Positions 1 to 13,838 of a DNA stretch of 64,000 bases are shown here, in pieces. The first letter of the stretch is position 1. The number at the start of each line of letters is the position of its first letter. The DNA is from Labyrinthula sp. Ha (taxonomy: Eukaryota > Sar > Bigyra > Labyrinthulida > Labyrinthulaceae). The stretch is from the NCBI GenBank assembly GCA_015227615.1, contig JAALGZ010000001.1, forward strand, positions 1,178,001 to 1,242,000, read 5' to 3'. The position numbers and the translations under genes were made by a program. Under the pieces are notes generated by a model. It did not search any database and was not told the DNA's origin. It was given only the letters and a program-made list of their open reading frames with translations.

Positions 1-2
1 AA

Positions 3-110
3 CTTATTCAATATCATGCTAGAGCTGTTTCTGCTTTTGTAGAAAATGGTGTTTCAGAGTTTTTATGTCAACATATTTTACCAAAGTGTATTACTCAAGA
101 GGACGCTTAA
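3..110 (+). CDS. C-terminal end of an unknown protein (partial)
   Basis: An open frame enters from the left edge and ends with TAA at 108-110, giving about 35 residues that finish in the sequence ITQEDA. The codons look like those of the neighbouring genes. Too little is present to name the family. Its last 20 bases overlap the 3' end of the TAF7-like gene on the other strand, a tail-to-tail overlap of the same kind seen at other gene pairs in this window. It could also be a chance frame; the overlap with coding sequence reduces certainty. Confidence 0.35.
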   Translation, partial: LIQYHARAVSAFVENGVSEFLCQHILPKCITQEDA

Positions 111-795
111 CTTCAGTTTTTTGTTTTGCTTGCTCTGCTAAATTGGTTGCTTTTTTTCTATGGATATATTTCTGATATGCTTTTTCAAAAGCTTCTTTAC
201 AATCTTTTGTATAATTATCCTCTCCTTGATTTATTATTGTTCTTTCATCCCAATAACTCATAAAAGGTTCTTCTTCTATAACTTCTTCATATATAAAGGG
301 TTTTAACGCCTCCTTTTGATTACTTTTTTCCCTTTTCATAACTTCTTCTTCCAAATCCTCCAACAGTTCTGATGATTTAGCAAGTTCAGTTGAACTAACA
401 CCAAGTATTTTATTCTTTTTATATTCTTCTAACTTCTTCTTAATACCTTTAGCTGGTTTGGTTAAACCATCTGGTGCTATTCCTTCACTTTTATCTTGAT
501 AATTTATAGGTCTATTTCCATCAGATGTCTTAACTAGAGAAACTCTAAGAACTTTATGTATATCACTTAGTTTATATAAATCTGTTTCTTGTTTTTTCTT
601 ACTTTTATGGAGTTCTAAATGAACAGGTGATTTTAATAAACTGGCATAATAATAATCTTGTTCAATTTGAAAAAGATATTCTGAAACCCCGTTTCCATTT
701 GGATCTAATGAATAACTAACTTGTATTGAATCATGCCTTGTTTCAAGAATATTACTCAATTCTTCTGGTAAATCTACTACGATATGATCTTCCAT
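91..795 (-). CDS. TAF7-like TFIID subunit
   Basis: A 234-residue protein that resembles the N-terminal domain of TAF7, the TFIID subunit that binds TAF1 and restrains its activity before transcription starts. Seen: a start VVDLPEEL like the family's (I/L)RLPPE, a middle segment ASLLKSPVHLELHKS followed by LYKLSDIHKVLRV, which parallels the family's LVDLPCV.ES.KT and YKT.DICQML, and a GLTKPAKGIKKK stretch that parallels GLT.PMK..RKRR. The rest is charged and coiled-coil-like. It is shorter than human TAF7 (about 350). The start is an ATG at 795, 84 bases from the divergent NDUFB2 ATG, so the two probably share a promoter. The assignment rests on motif order, not a computed alignment. Confidence 0.62.
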   Translation of the reverse strand: MEDHIVVDLPEELSNILETRHDSIQVSYSLDPNGNGVSEYLFQIEQDYYYASLLKSPVHLELHKSKKKQETDLYKLSDIHKVLRVSLVKTSDGNRPINYQDKSEGIAPDGLTKPAKGIKKKLEEYKKNKILGVSSTELAKSSELLEDLEEEVMKREKSNQKEALKPFIYEEVIEEEPFMSYWDERTIINQGEDNYTKDCKEAFEKAYQKYIHRKKATNLAEQAKQKTEVKRPLE

Positions 796-879
796 TGTTC
801 ATTTATATAATTTCTAACAATATTACATTACCAAAGAAAAGTATAAATATTTGGGCAATTTAGAATTTAATCATAAAAT

Positions 880-1134
880 ATGTTCAAGAAAGCAGCACAA
901 TTGATTTCCTTCAAATCGAGATCTATCTTCACTTCTGCAAAACTACGTGGCTCAGCGCCAACCGGAGCAAGACCCAAGGAGTATGGTGGGTTCATTCCTC
1001 CAAAAGTTGATCCGGTTGACAAATATTTGGCTGAAGGTTTATGCACTGTCATGTGGTTATGGATTTTTTACAGAGCAAAACAAGATTTGCCTCATCAACT
1101 TGGTTTTAGACACCCATGGGAAGGACACCACTAA
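880..1134 (+). CDS. NDUFB2: Complex I subunit NDUFB2, plant-type
   Basis: An 84-residue accessory subunit of mitochondrial NADH:ubiquinone oxidoreductase. The C-terminal half contains GLCTVMWLWIFYRAKQD followed by GFRHPWEGHH, which closely matches the plant and algal NDUFB2 homologues (GLCAVMWFWV.YRAKQD and RHPWEGH). One hydrophobic segment (about residues 53-66) would span the inner membrane. The N-terminus (residues 1-25) is basic and free of acidic residues, as expected of a mitochondrial presequence. The ATG at 880 is the first in the frame, 84 bases from the divergent TAF7-like gene. Its presence shows that the organism retains a complex I-bearing respiratory mitochondrion. Confidence 0.88.
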   Translation: MFKKAAQLISFKSRSIFTSAKLRGSAPTGARPKEYGGFIPPKVDPVDKYLAEGLCTVMWLWIFYRAKQDLPHQLGFRHPWEGHH

Positions 1135-4100
1135 TCTTAATCAATGTAATTTCTCTGGTATTTCGTTTTTTTCACATTCGCCATATAAAACTCACTGTAA
1201 ACATAATGTAAATTGGATTTACCAAGTCGTCTTAGTATAAGATTAGAATACTCGTCCGAGATTTTCGTAGATTTACTCATCATATATCTCTTTAGTTACA
1301 GAATTTACTCCAGGTGTCTTTGAAACTTGTAGTAAGTTTATTTTTATTCGTATCTACTTGTCAAAGTTGTGTAAACTAAATGCGGAGATATCATGAAAAC
1401 AAAGGTTCTTTCCAAGCGTAACAGGTTCTTTTCATTTTTTTTTGTTACAGATATGAACAATATATACTTTATTAAACTATCCCTTTGTTTATTCTTTTGT
1501 GAAAACTAAAAAAGAACTGCCACTATTTTCTCCAAACTGAAGACCGGGTTTTCTATATATCTCCGCTAATCCTATAAGAAATTCTTGATATCTTGAGTTT
1601 CTATAATTACTATGCTTTTATAACTTAGCTCAATATACACTATAGATAAGAAATTGGCTTCTTATACAAAGAAGCATAATATGCACAACTATTGTAATAT
1701 CTTAGCCTAAACTTATCATATAAAAAGTGGAATAAGTATAATCTACTTTCTTCATTTCCTTATATCATTATATATTTTAATACTCATAATTTGGTTAAAA
1801 AGTTTTCATTACAACTCAAAACTATTCCAAATATTGATTTAAATGGAAAATTGACATGTTTTTAGCTTTCAATCTAGTCGATGAAGTTTACTAGTTGACT
1901 TTGACTACTTTCTCTTCAAGTACTGTATAAACCTACTAAACTTGATTAAAGACTAAACAACATAAACTTGTTTTAACCAATAATTGATTTTACTCTATGT
2001 CGATTCTTCTACATTCTTTGAATTTATTGCTTAAAATCATCAAAGTCACATTAATATATTCAATGTTTATGGAAAGTACTTTATTGAACAGCTTTACGAT
2101 TTGTCTGTTATTACCTGAAATAATAAGCTTTAGAATATATATTATACCTAGTTATTCTTCCACCGGAAATCCGGCTTTAATTGTTTGAAGTTCTCAGTGC
2201 ACGAAACTTCTTGTATTTCTGTTTTCGTTCTTATATCCAAACTTATGTCCAATTATCTTAATAACTGAATTATTGGAATATACACCTAAACGTTCAGAGA
2301 CCAGACTAAAGCTGCTAAAAAGCATCTCAATGGGAATTTTTCTAAATGGAAAACACAAATATTGCAAAAAATTGATGAAGTTCAACTAAGCATTGAGAAT
2401 GGCCAGTATGTCACCTAACTGAATTCCAGGTTTCTTCATAATAATTCATAAGTTTTTCATTCTCTCATACAGACTCTATTTAAACTTATATAGGTGCGCA
2501 TCCAGTAAAACCGAGAATAAAATTGACTTAAATCCTAAAAAATATAATCGGTTTTTACCAACTACCCATCCTGGAAAAACTAAATTTTACTACCCATCCT
2601 CTAAAACCCTAATGAACTAATTAGATTGTGGAATTCAGCCAAAAGCCAATTGAAACGCTATATTTTTGCCCGAACTCGACAGATATCTTCTTTCCAGCTA
2701 GATTATCAACTCGATTCTTAATTAAAAGCAAAATGAAAGAAAAACCAAAACCAACAACAAAAGATATAAAACATTCCTGTTGTAACCAAGAAATTAAAAA
2801 AAAACACAGGAATTACATGAAAAGACTAAGCAAATGCCGTTCCAAGATACAGAACCAGAAGAAACATGAATAAAAACTTTGAGTGAGAAAATGTATGAGA
2901 ACAGTATTTCGAAAAAGTTCCGTAATTGGAATTTCAAAGAATTTAAACATAAAATGGAGGCAAAGAATTCAAAACTAACCCTATCGGGGTTAATCAAGTG
3001 CATTTTAAAAAGAAGGATGTACCTTAAGCTCATTGTGCGACAGAAATAACATCTAAAAAAACTGTGTGAGAGAAACTCAACTGACTTCGAAACCTTGTTT
3101 GAAACAGTGTAACCAGTTGGCTTAAGAATAAAGAAAAAGTAAAAACAAAAAATATAAATAATCAACAACAATTTTTAAGTTTCCTAGAAGACTTCGAGCT
3201 CGAGGACAGAATCGACATGCAGGAAAAAGTTGATATCCTAGTAGCATACTAGGGTTCTCTAAGGGTGGCGAGAAGTATGTACCATGAATGCACAACGTAA
3301 AGTTTCATAGAGGACATGAAAAAGTGGTAGTTCTTGTTAAAAGAGTGAAAACTGGTGCACATGGAACTGAATGCTTCGTTGATGACCCGTTTCACGCAAG
3401 TTTCTTCATGAGTTATATAGAACATTTAAGTAAGCCCAAAAGAAAAGCATATCCATAATCTGTCCAGGATAAACAGAACAATTCACGCAAATTATAAGGT
3501 AAAGAAAAGGTAAAATCCAGTTCTAATACCTTGTAAGAAAAAGCTACATTTAATGGCTTAGATGAACAAAAATATACCCACCATAGCTTCAGAAGCAAAA
3601 TAGTCACCACTTTGCATGCAAATGGTATGACAAGTAACCAAAAAACTGAGCCATGGGGTGGGTTTCAAGCGCAGTAGCACATCACTATGCCCAACATTTA
3701 AAATATAGAAAACATGTGAGAGTCAAAATGCTGAGTAAAATAGAACCTTCGCCATATCAAAGGAAAAAAACAAAGCAAAAATAAGAATAGAAAAAGGTGA
3801 TTTGGTTTCATCGACAGGATCAAGCATGTAAGTAGTGAAGTTTGATTTCAGATGGGCAAAGATTAATACCTAAATAATTCATAAGCATTTTGTAAGAAAT
3901 GAGGAAAGGGAAGTTGTACAAAGGGTATAGGAAATACAATAGCAAACAATTAAGGAGGAAGCTTAACTAATAGAGTGAAAAGGTTATATTTTGAAATTAA
4001 ATAAATGAATAGGAGGTCTCTTTTCCATGAACTAAAAGTTCTAAGCACAATTTCTTAATCTACGTGCAAATTCTTCTCCACATTACCGAAAAGTAAGTGG

Positions 4101-5465
4101 TTGAAGTCTCAAAATACTCGATACATGTAACGCTATGAAGCATAGTACACATCTCGCTTTGCTGTTTTCGTATCGAATAGATCCTGCCACAATCACCTTC
4201 GGTAAACGAGGTTTACAGCGAACTTGATTGTAAACAGTTATTCTAACATCGATAATAATCTTGAGTCTTAACAGACACTTGTTTTGAGCTGCGAAACACA
4301 TTAGACTCTGAAGGGGAAAATTGGAGGCTCTCTTGGTGGTGTACCTGTCACTGACCGAATTAAGTATCCAAAAGAGTATTGGTAACGTAAGTTACCTATA
4401 CAACTTCAGATGTAACAAGGCCTGTATTTTTTTCAACAGTTTAAAAGCTTCTGGAACCTAAATGAAGAAATCTTAATCAAATCTGCCTTCCGAGAAGAAC
4501 CACGTCTTGAGTTCAGATGAAACTATTAAAATGTAATCAGATGCTATAGAGACAGTGAATAAAGCTACTGCGCGCTACATAGCACCACTTCTGTTATCTT
4601 CTTCAGCTAAGATTTCAAATTATATATTGAATATTCTCTGTAACTGTCTGTAAAAGCTCGGGTTCAAGATACTCATATGACCCATGGCCCAGCATGGGAA
4701 CATAGGGGAAGACCTATCTGACAGCGCTGTTCTTTTTAGTAAGGCAAACTTCAATATATGTTCGCAAAACATAGCTCAAGATATAACTTTCTGGAAACAT
4801 ATACATTTCATTCAAAACAACTCATTTAGTGGATCTATGCATATATAAACTCCAAGATGCTAATAACTTCCCAAAAGGTATAGCTATTCAATTGGTATTT
4901 TTGTTGTTCGGTTCTTCTTAGTACTTTCAGATAAAACGGTTACTTGGTGTTCAATTTTGGAAAAAGTTTTGTCACTCTTGCTGAAGCTTCATTGTCCAAG
5001 ATATATCTTATACGGAAACGATCTCCAATTAGACTAATAAAGCGTTGTTCTTAATATATACCTAGTTTATTTATATTAATGTACCCAGAACCTCAAAATC
5101 TACTTGTAGAGTATGCATAAGACTACTAGTTGCATTAACACCATCTTATATACATGCAACTAAGTCTGGTTAAAGAATAAACTTGGTTTGAAGGGATGTT
5201 GGCAGCAATGGCAAACAAATACTTCGATTAAATATTGATTATAATTCTCCGCATATTTTAATTGCTTCGAAAAGGATCTTGATAATATGGCCATCAATAC
5301 ATTGATCCAACAAGAAATTAATGCTTATATTCCCCAGTAGACAGTTACTAAATAGTTCCTCGAGGGTTTATCCAAATATGGTTTGGATTTGCAATATTAA
5401 TTTAATAAATTTTTGAATAGTTGAAATACCTCGTTCGTTCTTATTACTCGCTTTTACTAAACACC
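1135..5465. other. Gene-poor stretch before the satellite
   Basis: Both strands were read. Only short frames at chance length occur, for example lysine-rich ones around 2628-3060. I see no RNA gene, no intact mobile element and no similarity to the satellite that follows. It may be ageing, decayed sequence, but I cannot identify its source. Confidence 0.4.
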
Positions 5466-8400
5466 ACTTTCCAGTAAGAAAATGAGCATGATTTGCCCGT
5501 TATTGTCAATATTTCACCAAAAACTGTTTCATTTACATATTCCACCGTATAATATAATATTTGAGTATGGTTTCATGTTTGGATTTCCTTTTCGCACTTG
5601 TACACATGTGATTTCTACACAAAAGTGATTCTTTTCTCAAAATAATGACATTTTTCGGATACAGGGAGTAAAGTGGGTCTACTACCAATTTTTTGACGAA
5701 AATCCTTTAAAATACTATAGAAAGCACTAAAGGTATCAATAAGTGAGTATAAGTAGTTTCAATTGATTTTTTTGTCGAATATAACATTTTTTACTTTTGC
5801 TTAAATCGACTACCTTAACTTTCCAGTAAGAAAATGAGCATGATTTGCCCGCTATTGCCAATATTTCACCAAAAACTATTTCATTTACATATTCCATCGT
5901 ATAATATAATATTTGTGTATGGTTTCATGTTTTGATTTCCTTCTCGCACTTGTAGATATGTGATTTCTACACAAAAGTGATTCTTTTCTCAAAATAATGA
6001 CATTTTTTCGGATACAGGAAGTAAAGTGGGTCTACTACCAATTTTTTGACGAAAATTATTTTCAAATACTGTAGAAAGCGCTAAAGGCATCTATAAGTGA
6101 GTATAAGTAGTTTCAATTGATTTTTTTTGCCGAATATAACATTTCTTACTTTTGCTTAAATCGACTACCTTAACTTTCCAGTAAGAAAATGAGCATGATT
6201 TGCCCGCCAGTGCCAATATTTCACCAAAAACTGTTTCACTTGCATATTCCACCGTATAATATAATATTTGTGTATGGTTTCATGTTTTGATTTCCTTTTC
6301 GCACTTTTAGATATGTGATTTCTACACAAAAGTGATTCTTTTCTCAAAATAATGACATTTTTCGGATACAGGAAGTAAAGTGGGTCTACTACCAATTTTT
6401 TGACGAAAATTATTTTCAAATACTGTAGAAAGCATTAAAGAGTATCTATAAGTGAGTATAAGTAGTTTCAATTGATTTTTTTGCCGAATATAACATTTCT
6501 TACTTTTGCTTAAATCGACTACCTTAACTTTCCAGTAAGAAAATGAGCATGATTTGCCCGTCAGTGCCAATATTTCACCAAAAACTGTTTCACTTGCATA
6601 TTCCACCGTATAATATAATATTTGTGTATGGTTTCATGTTTGGATTTCCTTTTCGCACTTGTAGATATGTGATTTCTACACAAAAGTGATTCTTTTCTCA
6701 AAATAGTGACATTTTTCGGATACAGGAAGTAAAGTGGGTCTACTACCAATTTTTTGACGAAAATTATTTTCAAATACTGTAGAAAGGGCTAAAGGCATCT
6801 ATAAGTGAGTATAAGTAGTTTCAATTGATTTTTTTTGTCGAATATAACATTTCTTACTTTTGCTTAAATCGACTACCTTAACTTTCCAGTAAGAAAATGA
6901 GCATGATTTGCCCGCCAGTGCCAATATTTCACCAAAAACTATTTCACTTGCATATTCCGCCGCATAATATAATATTTGTGTATGGTTTCGTGTTTTGCTT
7001 TCCTTTTCGCACTTGTAGATATGTGATTTCTACACAAAAGTGATTCTTTTCTCAAAATAATGACATTTTTCGGATACAGGAAGTAAAGTGGGTCTACTAC
7101 CAATTTTTTGACGAAAATTATTTTCAAATACTGTAGAAAGCATTAAAGAGTATCTATAAATGAGTACAAGTAGTTTCAATTGATTTTTTTGCCGAATATA
7201 ACATTTCTTACTTTTGCTTAAATCGACTACCTTAACTTTCCAGTAAGAAAATGAGCATGATTTGCCCGCCAGTGCCAATATTTCACCAAAAACTGTTTCA
7301 CTTGCATATTTCGCCGCATAATATAATATTTGTGTATGGTTTCGTGTTTTGCTTTCCTTTTCGCACTTTTAGATATGTGATTTCTACACAAAAGTGATTC
7401 TTTTCTCAAAATAATGACATTTTTCGGATACAGGAAGTAAAGTGGGTCTACTACCAATTTTTTGACGAAAATCCTTTAAAATACTATAGAAAGCGCGAAA
7501 GGCGTCTATAAGTGAGTATAAGTAGTTTCAATTGATTTTTTGTCGAATATAACATTCTTTACTTTTGCTTAAATCGACTACCTTAACTTTCCAGTAAGAA
7601 AATGAGCATGATTTGCCCGCCAGTGCCAATATTTCACCAAAAACTGTTTCACTTGCATATTTCGCCGCATAATATAATATTTGTGTGTGGTTTCGTGTTT
7701 TGCTTTCCTTTTCGCACTTGTAGATATGTGATTTCTACACAAAAGTGATTCTTTTCTCAAAATAGTGACATTTTTCGGATACAGGAAGTAAAGTGGGTCT
7801 ACTACCAATTTTTTGACGAAAATCCTTCAAAATACTATAGAAAGCATTAAAGAGTATCTATAAATGAGTATTAGTAGTTTCAATTGATTTTTTTTGCCGA
7901 ATATAACATTTCTTACTTTTGCTTAAATCGACTACCTTAACTTTCCAGTAAGAAAATGAGCATGATTTGCCCGCCAGTGCCAATATTTCACCAAAAACTG
8001 TTTCACTTGCATATTTCGCCGCATAATATAATATTTGTGTGTGGTTTCGTGTTTTGCTTTCCTTTTCGCACTTGTAGATATGTGATTTCTACACAAAAGT
8101 GATTCTTTTCTCAAAATAGTGACATTTTTCGGATACAGGAAGTAAAGTGGGTCTACTACCAATTTTTTGACGAAAATTATTTTCAAATACTGTAGAAAGC
8201 ATTAAAGAGTATCTATAAATGAGTACAAGTAGTTTCAATGGATTTTTTTGCCGAATATAACATTTCTTACTTTTGCTTAAATCGACTACCTTAACTTTCC
8301 AGTAAGAAAATGAGCATGATTTGCCCGCCAGTGCCAATATTTCACCAAAAACTGTTTCACTTGCATATTTCGCCGCATAATATAATATTTGTGTGTGGTT

Positions 8401-9126
8401 TCGTGTTTTGCTTTCCTTTTCGCACTTGTAGATATGTGATTTCTACACAAAAGTGATTCTTTTCTCAAAATAGTGACATTTTTCGGATACAGGAAGTAAA
8501 GTGGGTCTACTACCAATTTTTTGACGAAAATCCTTTAAAATACTATAGAAAGCGCGAAAGGCGTCTATAAGTGAGTATAAGTAGTTTCAATTGATTTTTT
8601 GTCGAATATAACATTTCTTACTTTTGCTTAAATCGACTACCTTAACTTTCCAGTAAGAAAATGAGCATGATTTGCCCGCCAGTGCCAATATTTCACCAAA
8701 AACTGTTTCACTTGCATATTCCACCGTATAATATAATATTTGTGTATGGTTTCATGTTTGGATTTCCTTTTCGCACTTGTAGATATGTGATTTCTACACA
8801 AAAGTGATTCTTTTCTCAAAATAATGACATTTTTTGGGATACAGGAAGTAAAGTGGGTCTACTACCAATTTTTTGACGAAAATTATTTTCAAATACTGTA
8901 GAAAGCGCTAAAGGCATCTATAAGTGAGTATAAGTAGTTTCAATTGATTTTTTGTCGAATATAACATTCTTTACTTTTGCTTAAATCGACTACCTTAACT
9001 TTCCAGTAAGAAAATGAGCATGATTTGCCCGCCAGTGCCAATATTTCACCAAAAACTGTTTCACTTGCATATTTCGCCGCATAATATAATATTTGTGTGT
9101 GGTTTCGTGTTTTGCTTTCCTTTTCG

Positions 9127-9159
9127 CACTTGTAGATATGTGATTTCTACACAAAAGTG
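9127..9159. other. Imperfect hairpin present in each satellite monomer (example copy)
   Basis: CACTTGTAGA at 9127-9136 and TCTACA...AGTG at 9146-9159 can pair around a 9-base loop, with a four-base bulge. The same arrangement occurs in nearly every monomer, so it is a property of the satellite consensus. Confidence 0.55.
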
Positions 9160-12100
9160 ATTCTTTTCTCAAAATAATGACATTTTTTGGGATACAGGAA
9201 GTAAAGTGGGTCTACTACCAATTTTTTGACGAAAATTATTTTCAAATACTGTAGAAAGCATTAAAGAGTATCTATAAATGAGTACAAGTAGTTTCAATGG
9301 ATTTTTTTGCCGAATATAACATTTCTTACTTTTGCTTAAATCGACTACCTTAACTTTCCAGTAAGAAAATGAGCATGATTTGCCCGCCAGTGCCAATATT
9401 TCACCAAAAACTGTTTCACTTGCATATTCCACCGTATAATATAATATTTGTGTATGGTTTCATGTTTTGATTTCCTTTTCGCACTTTTAGATATGTGATT
9501 TCTACACAAAAGTGATTCTTTTCTCAAAATAATGACATTTTTCGGATACAGGAAGTAAAGTGGGTCTACTACCAATTTTTTGACGAAAATCCTTCAAAAT
9601 ACTATAGAAAGCATTAAAGAGTATCTATAAATGAGTACAAGTAGTTTCAATGGATTTTTTTGCCGAATATAACATTTCTTACTTTTGCTTAAATCGACTA
9701 CCTTAACTTTCCAGTAAGAAAATGAGCATGATTTGCCCGCCAGTGCCAATATTTCACCAAAAACTGTTTCACTTGCATATTTCGCCGCATAATATAATAT
9801 TTGTGTGTGGTTTCGTGTTTTGCTTTCCTTTTCGCACTTGTAGATATGTGATTTCTACACAAAAGTGATTCTTTTCTCAAAATAATGACATTTTTTGGGA
9901 TACAGGAAGTAAAGTGGGTCTACTACCAATTTTTTGACGAAAATCCTTCAAAATACTATAGAAAGCATTAAAGAGTATCTATAAATGAGTACAAGTAGTT
10001 TCAATGGATTTTTTTGCCGAATATAACATTCTTTACTTTTGCTTAAATCGACTACCTTAACTTTCCAGTAAGAAAATGAGCATGATTTGCCCGCCAGTGC
10101 CAATATTTCACGAAAAACTGTTTCACTTGCATATTTCGCCGCATAATATAATATTTGTGTGTGGTTTCGTGTTTTGCTTTCCTTTTCGCACTTGTAGATA
10201 TGTGATTTCTACACAAGAGTGATTCTTTTCTCAAAATAATGACATTTTTCGGATACAGGAAGTAAAGTGGGTCTACTACCAATTTTTTGACGAAAATTAT
10301 TTTCAAATACTGTAGAAAGCATTAAAGAGTATCTATAAATGAGTGCAAGTAGTTTCAATGGATTTTTTTGCCGAATATAACATTCTTTACTTTTGCTTAA
10401 ATCGACTACCTTAACTTTCCAGTAAGAAAATGAGCATGATTTGCCCGCCAGTGCCAATATTTCACCAAAAACTGTTTCACTTGCATATTTCGCCGCATAA
10501 TATAATATTTGTGTGTGGTTTCGTGTTTTGCTTTCCTTTTCGCACTTGTAGATATGTGATTTCTACACAAAAGTGATTCTTTTCTCAAAATAGTGACATT
10601 TTTCGGATACAGGAAGTAAAGTGGGTCTACTACCAATTTTTTGACGAAAATCCTTCAAAATACTATAGAAAGCATTAAAGAGTATCTATAAATGAGTACA
10701 AGTAGTTTCAATGGATTTTTTTGCCGAATATAACATTTCTTACTTTTGCTTAAATCGACTACCTTAACTTTCCAGTAAGAAAATGAGCATGATTTGCCCG
10801 CCAGTGCCAATATTTCACCAAAAACTGTTTCACTTGCATATTTCGCCGCATAATATAATATTTGTGTGTGGTTTCATGTTTTGATTTCCTTTTCGCACTT
10901 TTAGATATGTGATTTCTACACAAAAGTGATTCTTTTCTCAAAATAATGACATTTTTCGGATACAGGAAGTAAAGTGGGTCTACTACCAATTTTTTGACGA
11001 AAATCCTTCAAAATACTATAGAAAGCACTAAAGGCATCTATAGGTGAGTATAAGTAGTTTCAATTGATTTTTTGTCGAATATAACATTCTTTACTTTTGC
11101 TTAAATCGACTACCTTAACTTTCCAGTAAGAAAATGAGCATGATTTGCCCGCCAGTGCCAATATTTCACCAAAAACTGTTTCACTTGCATATTCCACCGT
11201 ATAATATAATATTTGTGTATGGTTTCATGTTTTGATTTCCTTTTCACACTTTTAGATATGTGATTTCTACACAAAAGTGATTCTTTTCTCAAAATAATGA
11301 CATTTTTCGGATACAGGAAGTAAAGTGGGTCTACTACCAATTTTTTGACGAAAATTATTTTCAAACACTGTAGAAAGCATTAAAGAGTATCTATAAATGA
11401 GTACAAGTAGTTTCAATGGATTTTTTTGCCGAATATAACATTTCTTACTTTTGCTTAAATCGACTACCTTAACTTTCCAGTAAGAAAATGAGCATGATTT
11501 GCCCGCCAGTGCCAATATTTCACCAAAAACTGTTTCACTTGCATATTCCACCGTATAATATAATATTTGTGTATGGTTTCATGTTTTGATTTCCTTTTCG
11601 CACTTTTAGATATGTGATTTCTACACAAAAGTGATTCTTTTCTCAAAATAATGACATTTTTCGGATACAGGAAGTAAAGTGGGTCTACTACCAATTTTTT
11701 GACGAAAATCCTTCAAAATACTATAGAAAGCACTAAAGGCATCTATAAGTGAGTATAAGTAGTTTCAATTGATTTTTTTGCCGAATATAACATTTCTTAC
11801 TTTTGCTTAAATCCACTACCTTAACTTTCCAGTAAGAAAATGAGCATGATTTGCCCGTCAGTGCCAATATTTCACCAAAAACTGTTTCATTTACATATTC
11901 CACCGTATAATATAATATTTGAGTATGGTTTCATGTTTGGATTTCCTTTTCGCACTTGTAGATATGTGATTTCTACACAAAAGTGATTCTTTTCTCAAAA
12001 TAGTGACATTTTTCGGATACAGGAAGTAAAGTGGGTCTACTACCAATTTTTTGACGAAAGTTATTTTCAAATACTGTAGAAAGCATTAAAGAGTATCTAT

Positions 12101-13805
12101 AAATGAGTACAAGTAGTTTCAATGGATTTTTTTGCCGAATATAACATTTCTTACTTTTGCTTAAATCGACTACCTTAACTTTCCAGTAAGAAAATGAGCA
12201 TGATATACCCGCCAGTGCCAATATTTCACCAAAAACTGTTTCACTTGCATATTCCACCGTATAATATAATATTTATGTGTGGTTTCGTGTTTTGCTTTCC
12301 TTTTCGCACTTGTAGATATGTGATTTCTACACAAGAGTGATTCTTTTCTCAAAATAATGACATTTTTCGGATACAGGAAGTAAAGTGGGTCTACTACCAA
12401 TTTTTTGACGAAAATTATTTTCAAATACTGTAGAAAGCATTAAAGAGTATCTATAAATGAGTACAAGTAGTTTCAATGGATTTTTTTGCCGAATATAACA
12501 TTTCTTACTTTTGCTTAAATCGACTACCTTAACTTTCCAGTAAGAAAATGAGCATGATTTGCCCGCCAGTGCCAATATTTCACCAAAAACTGTTTCACTT
12601 GCATATTTCGCCGCATAATATAATATTTGTGTGTGGTTTCGTGTTTTGCTTTCCTTTTCGCACTTGTAGATATGTGATTTCTACACAAAAGTGATTCTTT
12701 TCTCAAAATAATGACATTTTTTGGGATACAGGAAGTAAAGTGGGTCTACTACCAATTTTTTGACGAAAATCCTTTAAAATACTATAGAAAGCGCGAAAGG
12801 CGTCTATAAGTGAGTATAAGTAGTTTCAATTGATTTTTTGTCGAATATAACATTCTTTACTTTTGCTTAAATCGACTACCTTAACTTTCCAGTAAGAAAA
12901 TGAGCATGATTTGCCCGTTATTGCCAATATTTCACCAAAAACTGTTTCATTTACATATTCCACCATATAATATAATATTTGCTTATGGTTTCATGTTTTG
13001 ATTTCCTTTTCGCACTTGTAGATATGTGATTTCTACACAAAAGTGATTCTTTTCTCAAAATAGTGACATTTTTCGGATACAGGAAGTAAAGTGGGTCTAC
13101 TACCAATTTTTTGACGAAAATCCTTTAAAATACTATAGAAAGCGCGAAAGGCGTCTATAAGTGAGTATAAGTAGTTTCAATTGATTTTTTGTCGAATATA
13201 ACATTCTTTACTTTTGCTTAAATCGACTACCTTAACTTTCCAGTAAGAAAATGAGCATGATTTGCCCGCCAGTGCCAATATTTCACCAAAAACTGTTTCA
13301 CTTGCATATTCCACCGTATAATATAATATTTGTGTATGGTTTCATGTTTTGCTTTCCTTTTCGCACTTGTAGATATGTGATTTCTACACAAAAGTGATTC
13401 TTTTCTCAAAATAGTGACATTTTTCGGATACATGAAGTAAAGTGGGTCTACTACCAATTTTTTGACGAAAATTATTTTCAAACACTGTAGAAAGCATTAA
13501 AGAGTATCTATAAATGAGTACAAGTAGTTTCAATGGATTTTTTTGCCGAATATAACATTTCTTACTTTTGCTTAAATCGACTACCTTAACTTTCCAGTAA
13601 GAAAATGAGCATGATATACCCGCCAGTGCCAATATTTCACCAAAAACTGTTTCACTTGCATATTCCACCGTATAATATAATATTTGTGTATGGTTTCATG
13701 TTTTGCTTTCCTTTTCGCACTTGTAGATATGTGATTTCTACACAAAAGTGATTCTTTTCTCAAAATAGTGACATTTTTCGGATACATGAAGTAAAGTGGG
13801 TCTAC

Positions 13806-13838
13806 TCGTCGGCAGTTGAAGAAGATTATAAGAAACAG
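13806..13838. other. Nextera adapter-satellite chimera (assembly artefact)
   Basis: This 33-base block replaces an equally long piece of the satellite monomer. Its first ten bases, TCGTCGGCAG, are the start of the 33-base Nextera read-1 transposase adapter. In total 25 of 33 positions equal the adapter, and all eight others equal the satellite base at the aligned position. A consensus caller mixing adapter-bearing and clean reads would give exactly this result. Confidence 0.9.

Noticed and set aside
13806-13838. Natural gene conversion or short insertion within the satellite
   Set aside because: Every base is explained by either the Nextera adapter or the satellite, and the block keeps the exact length; artefact is the better reading.
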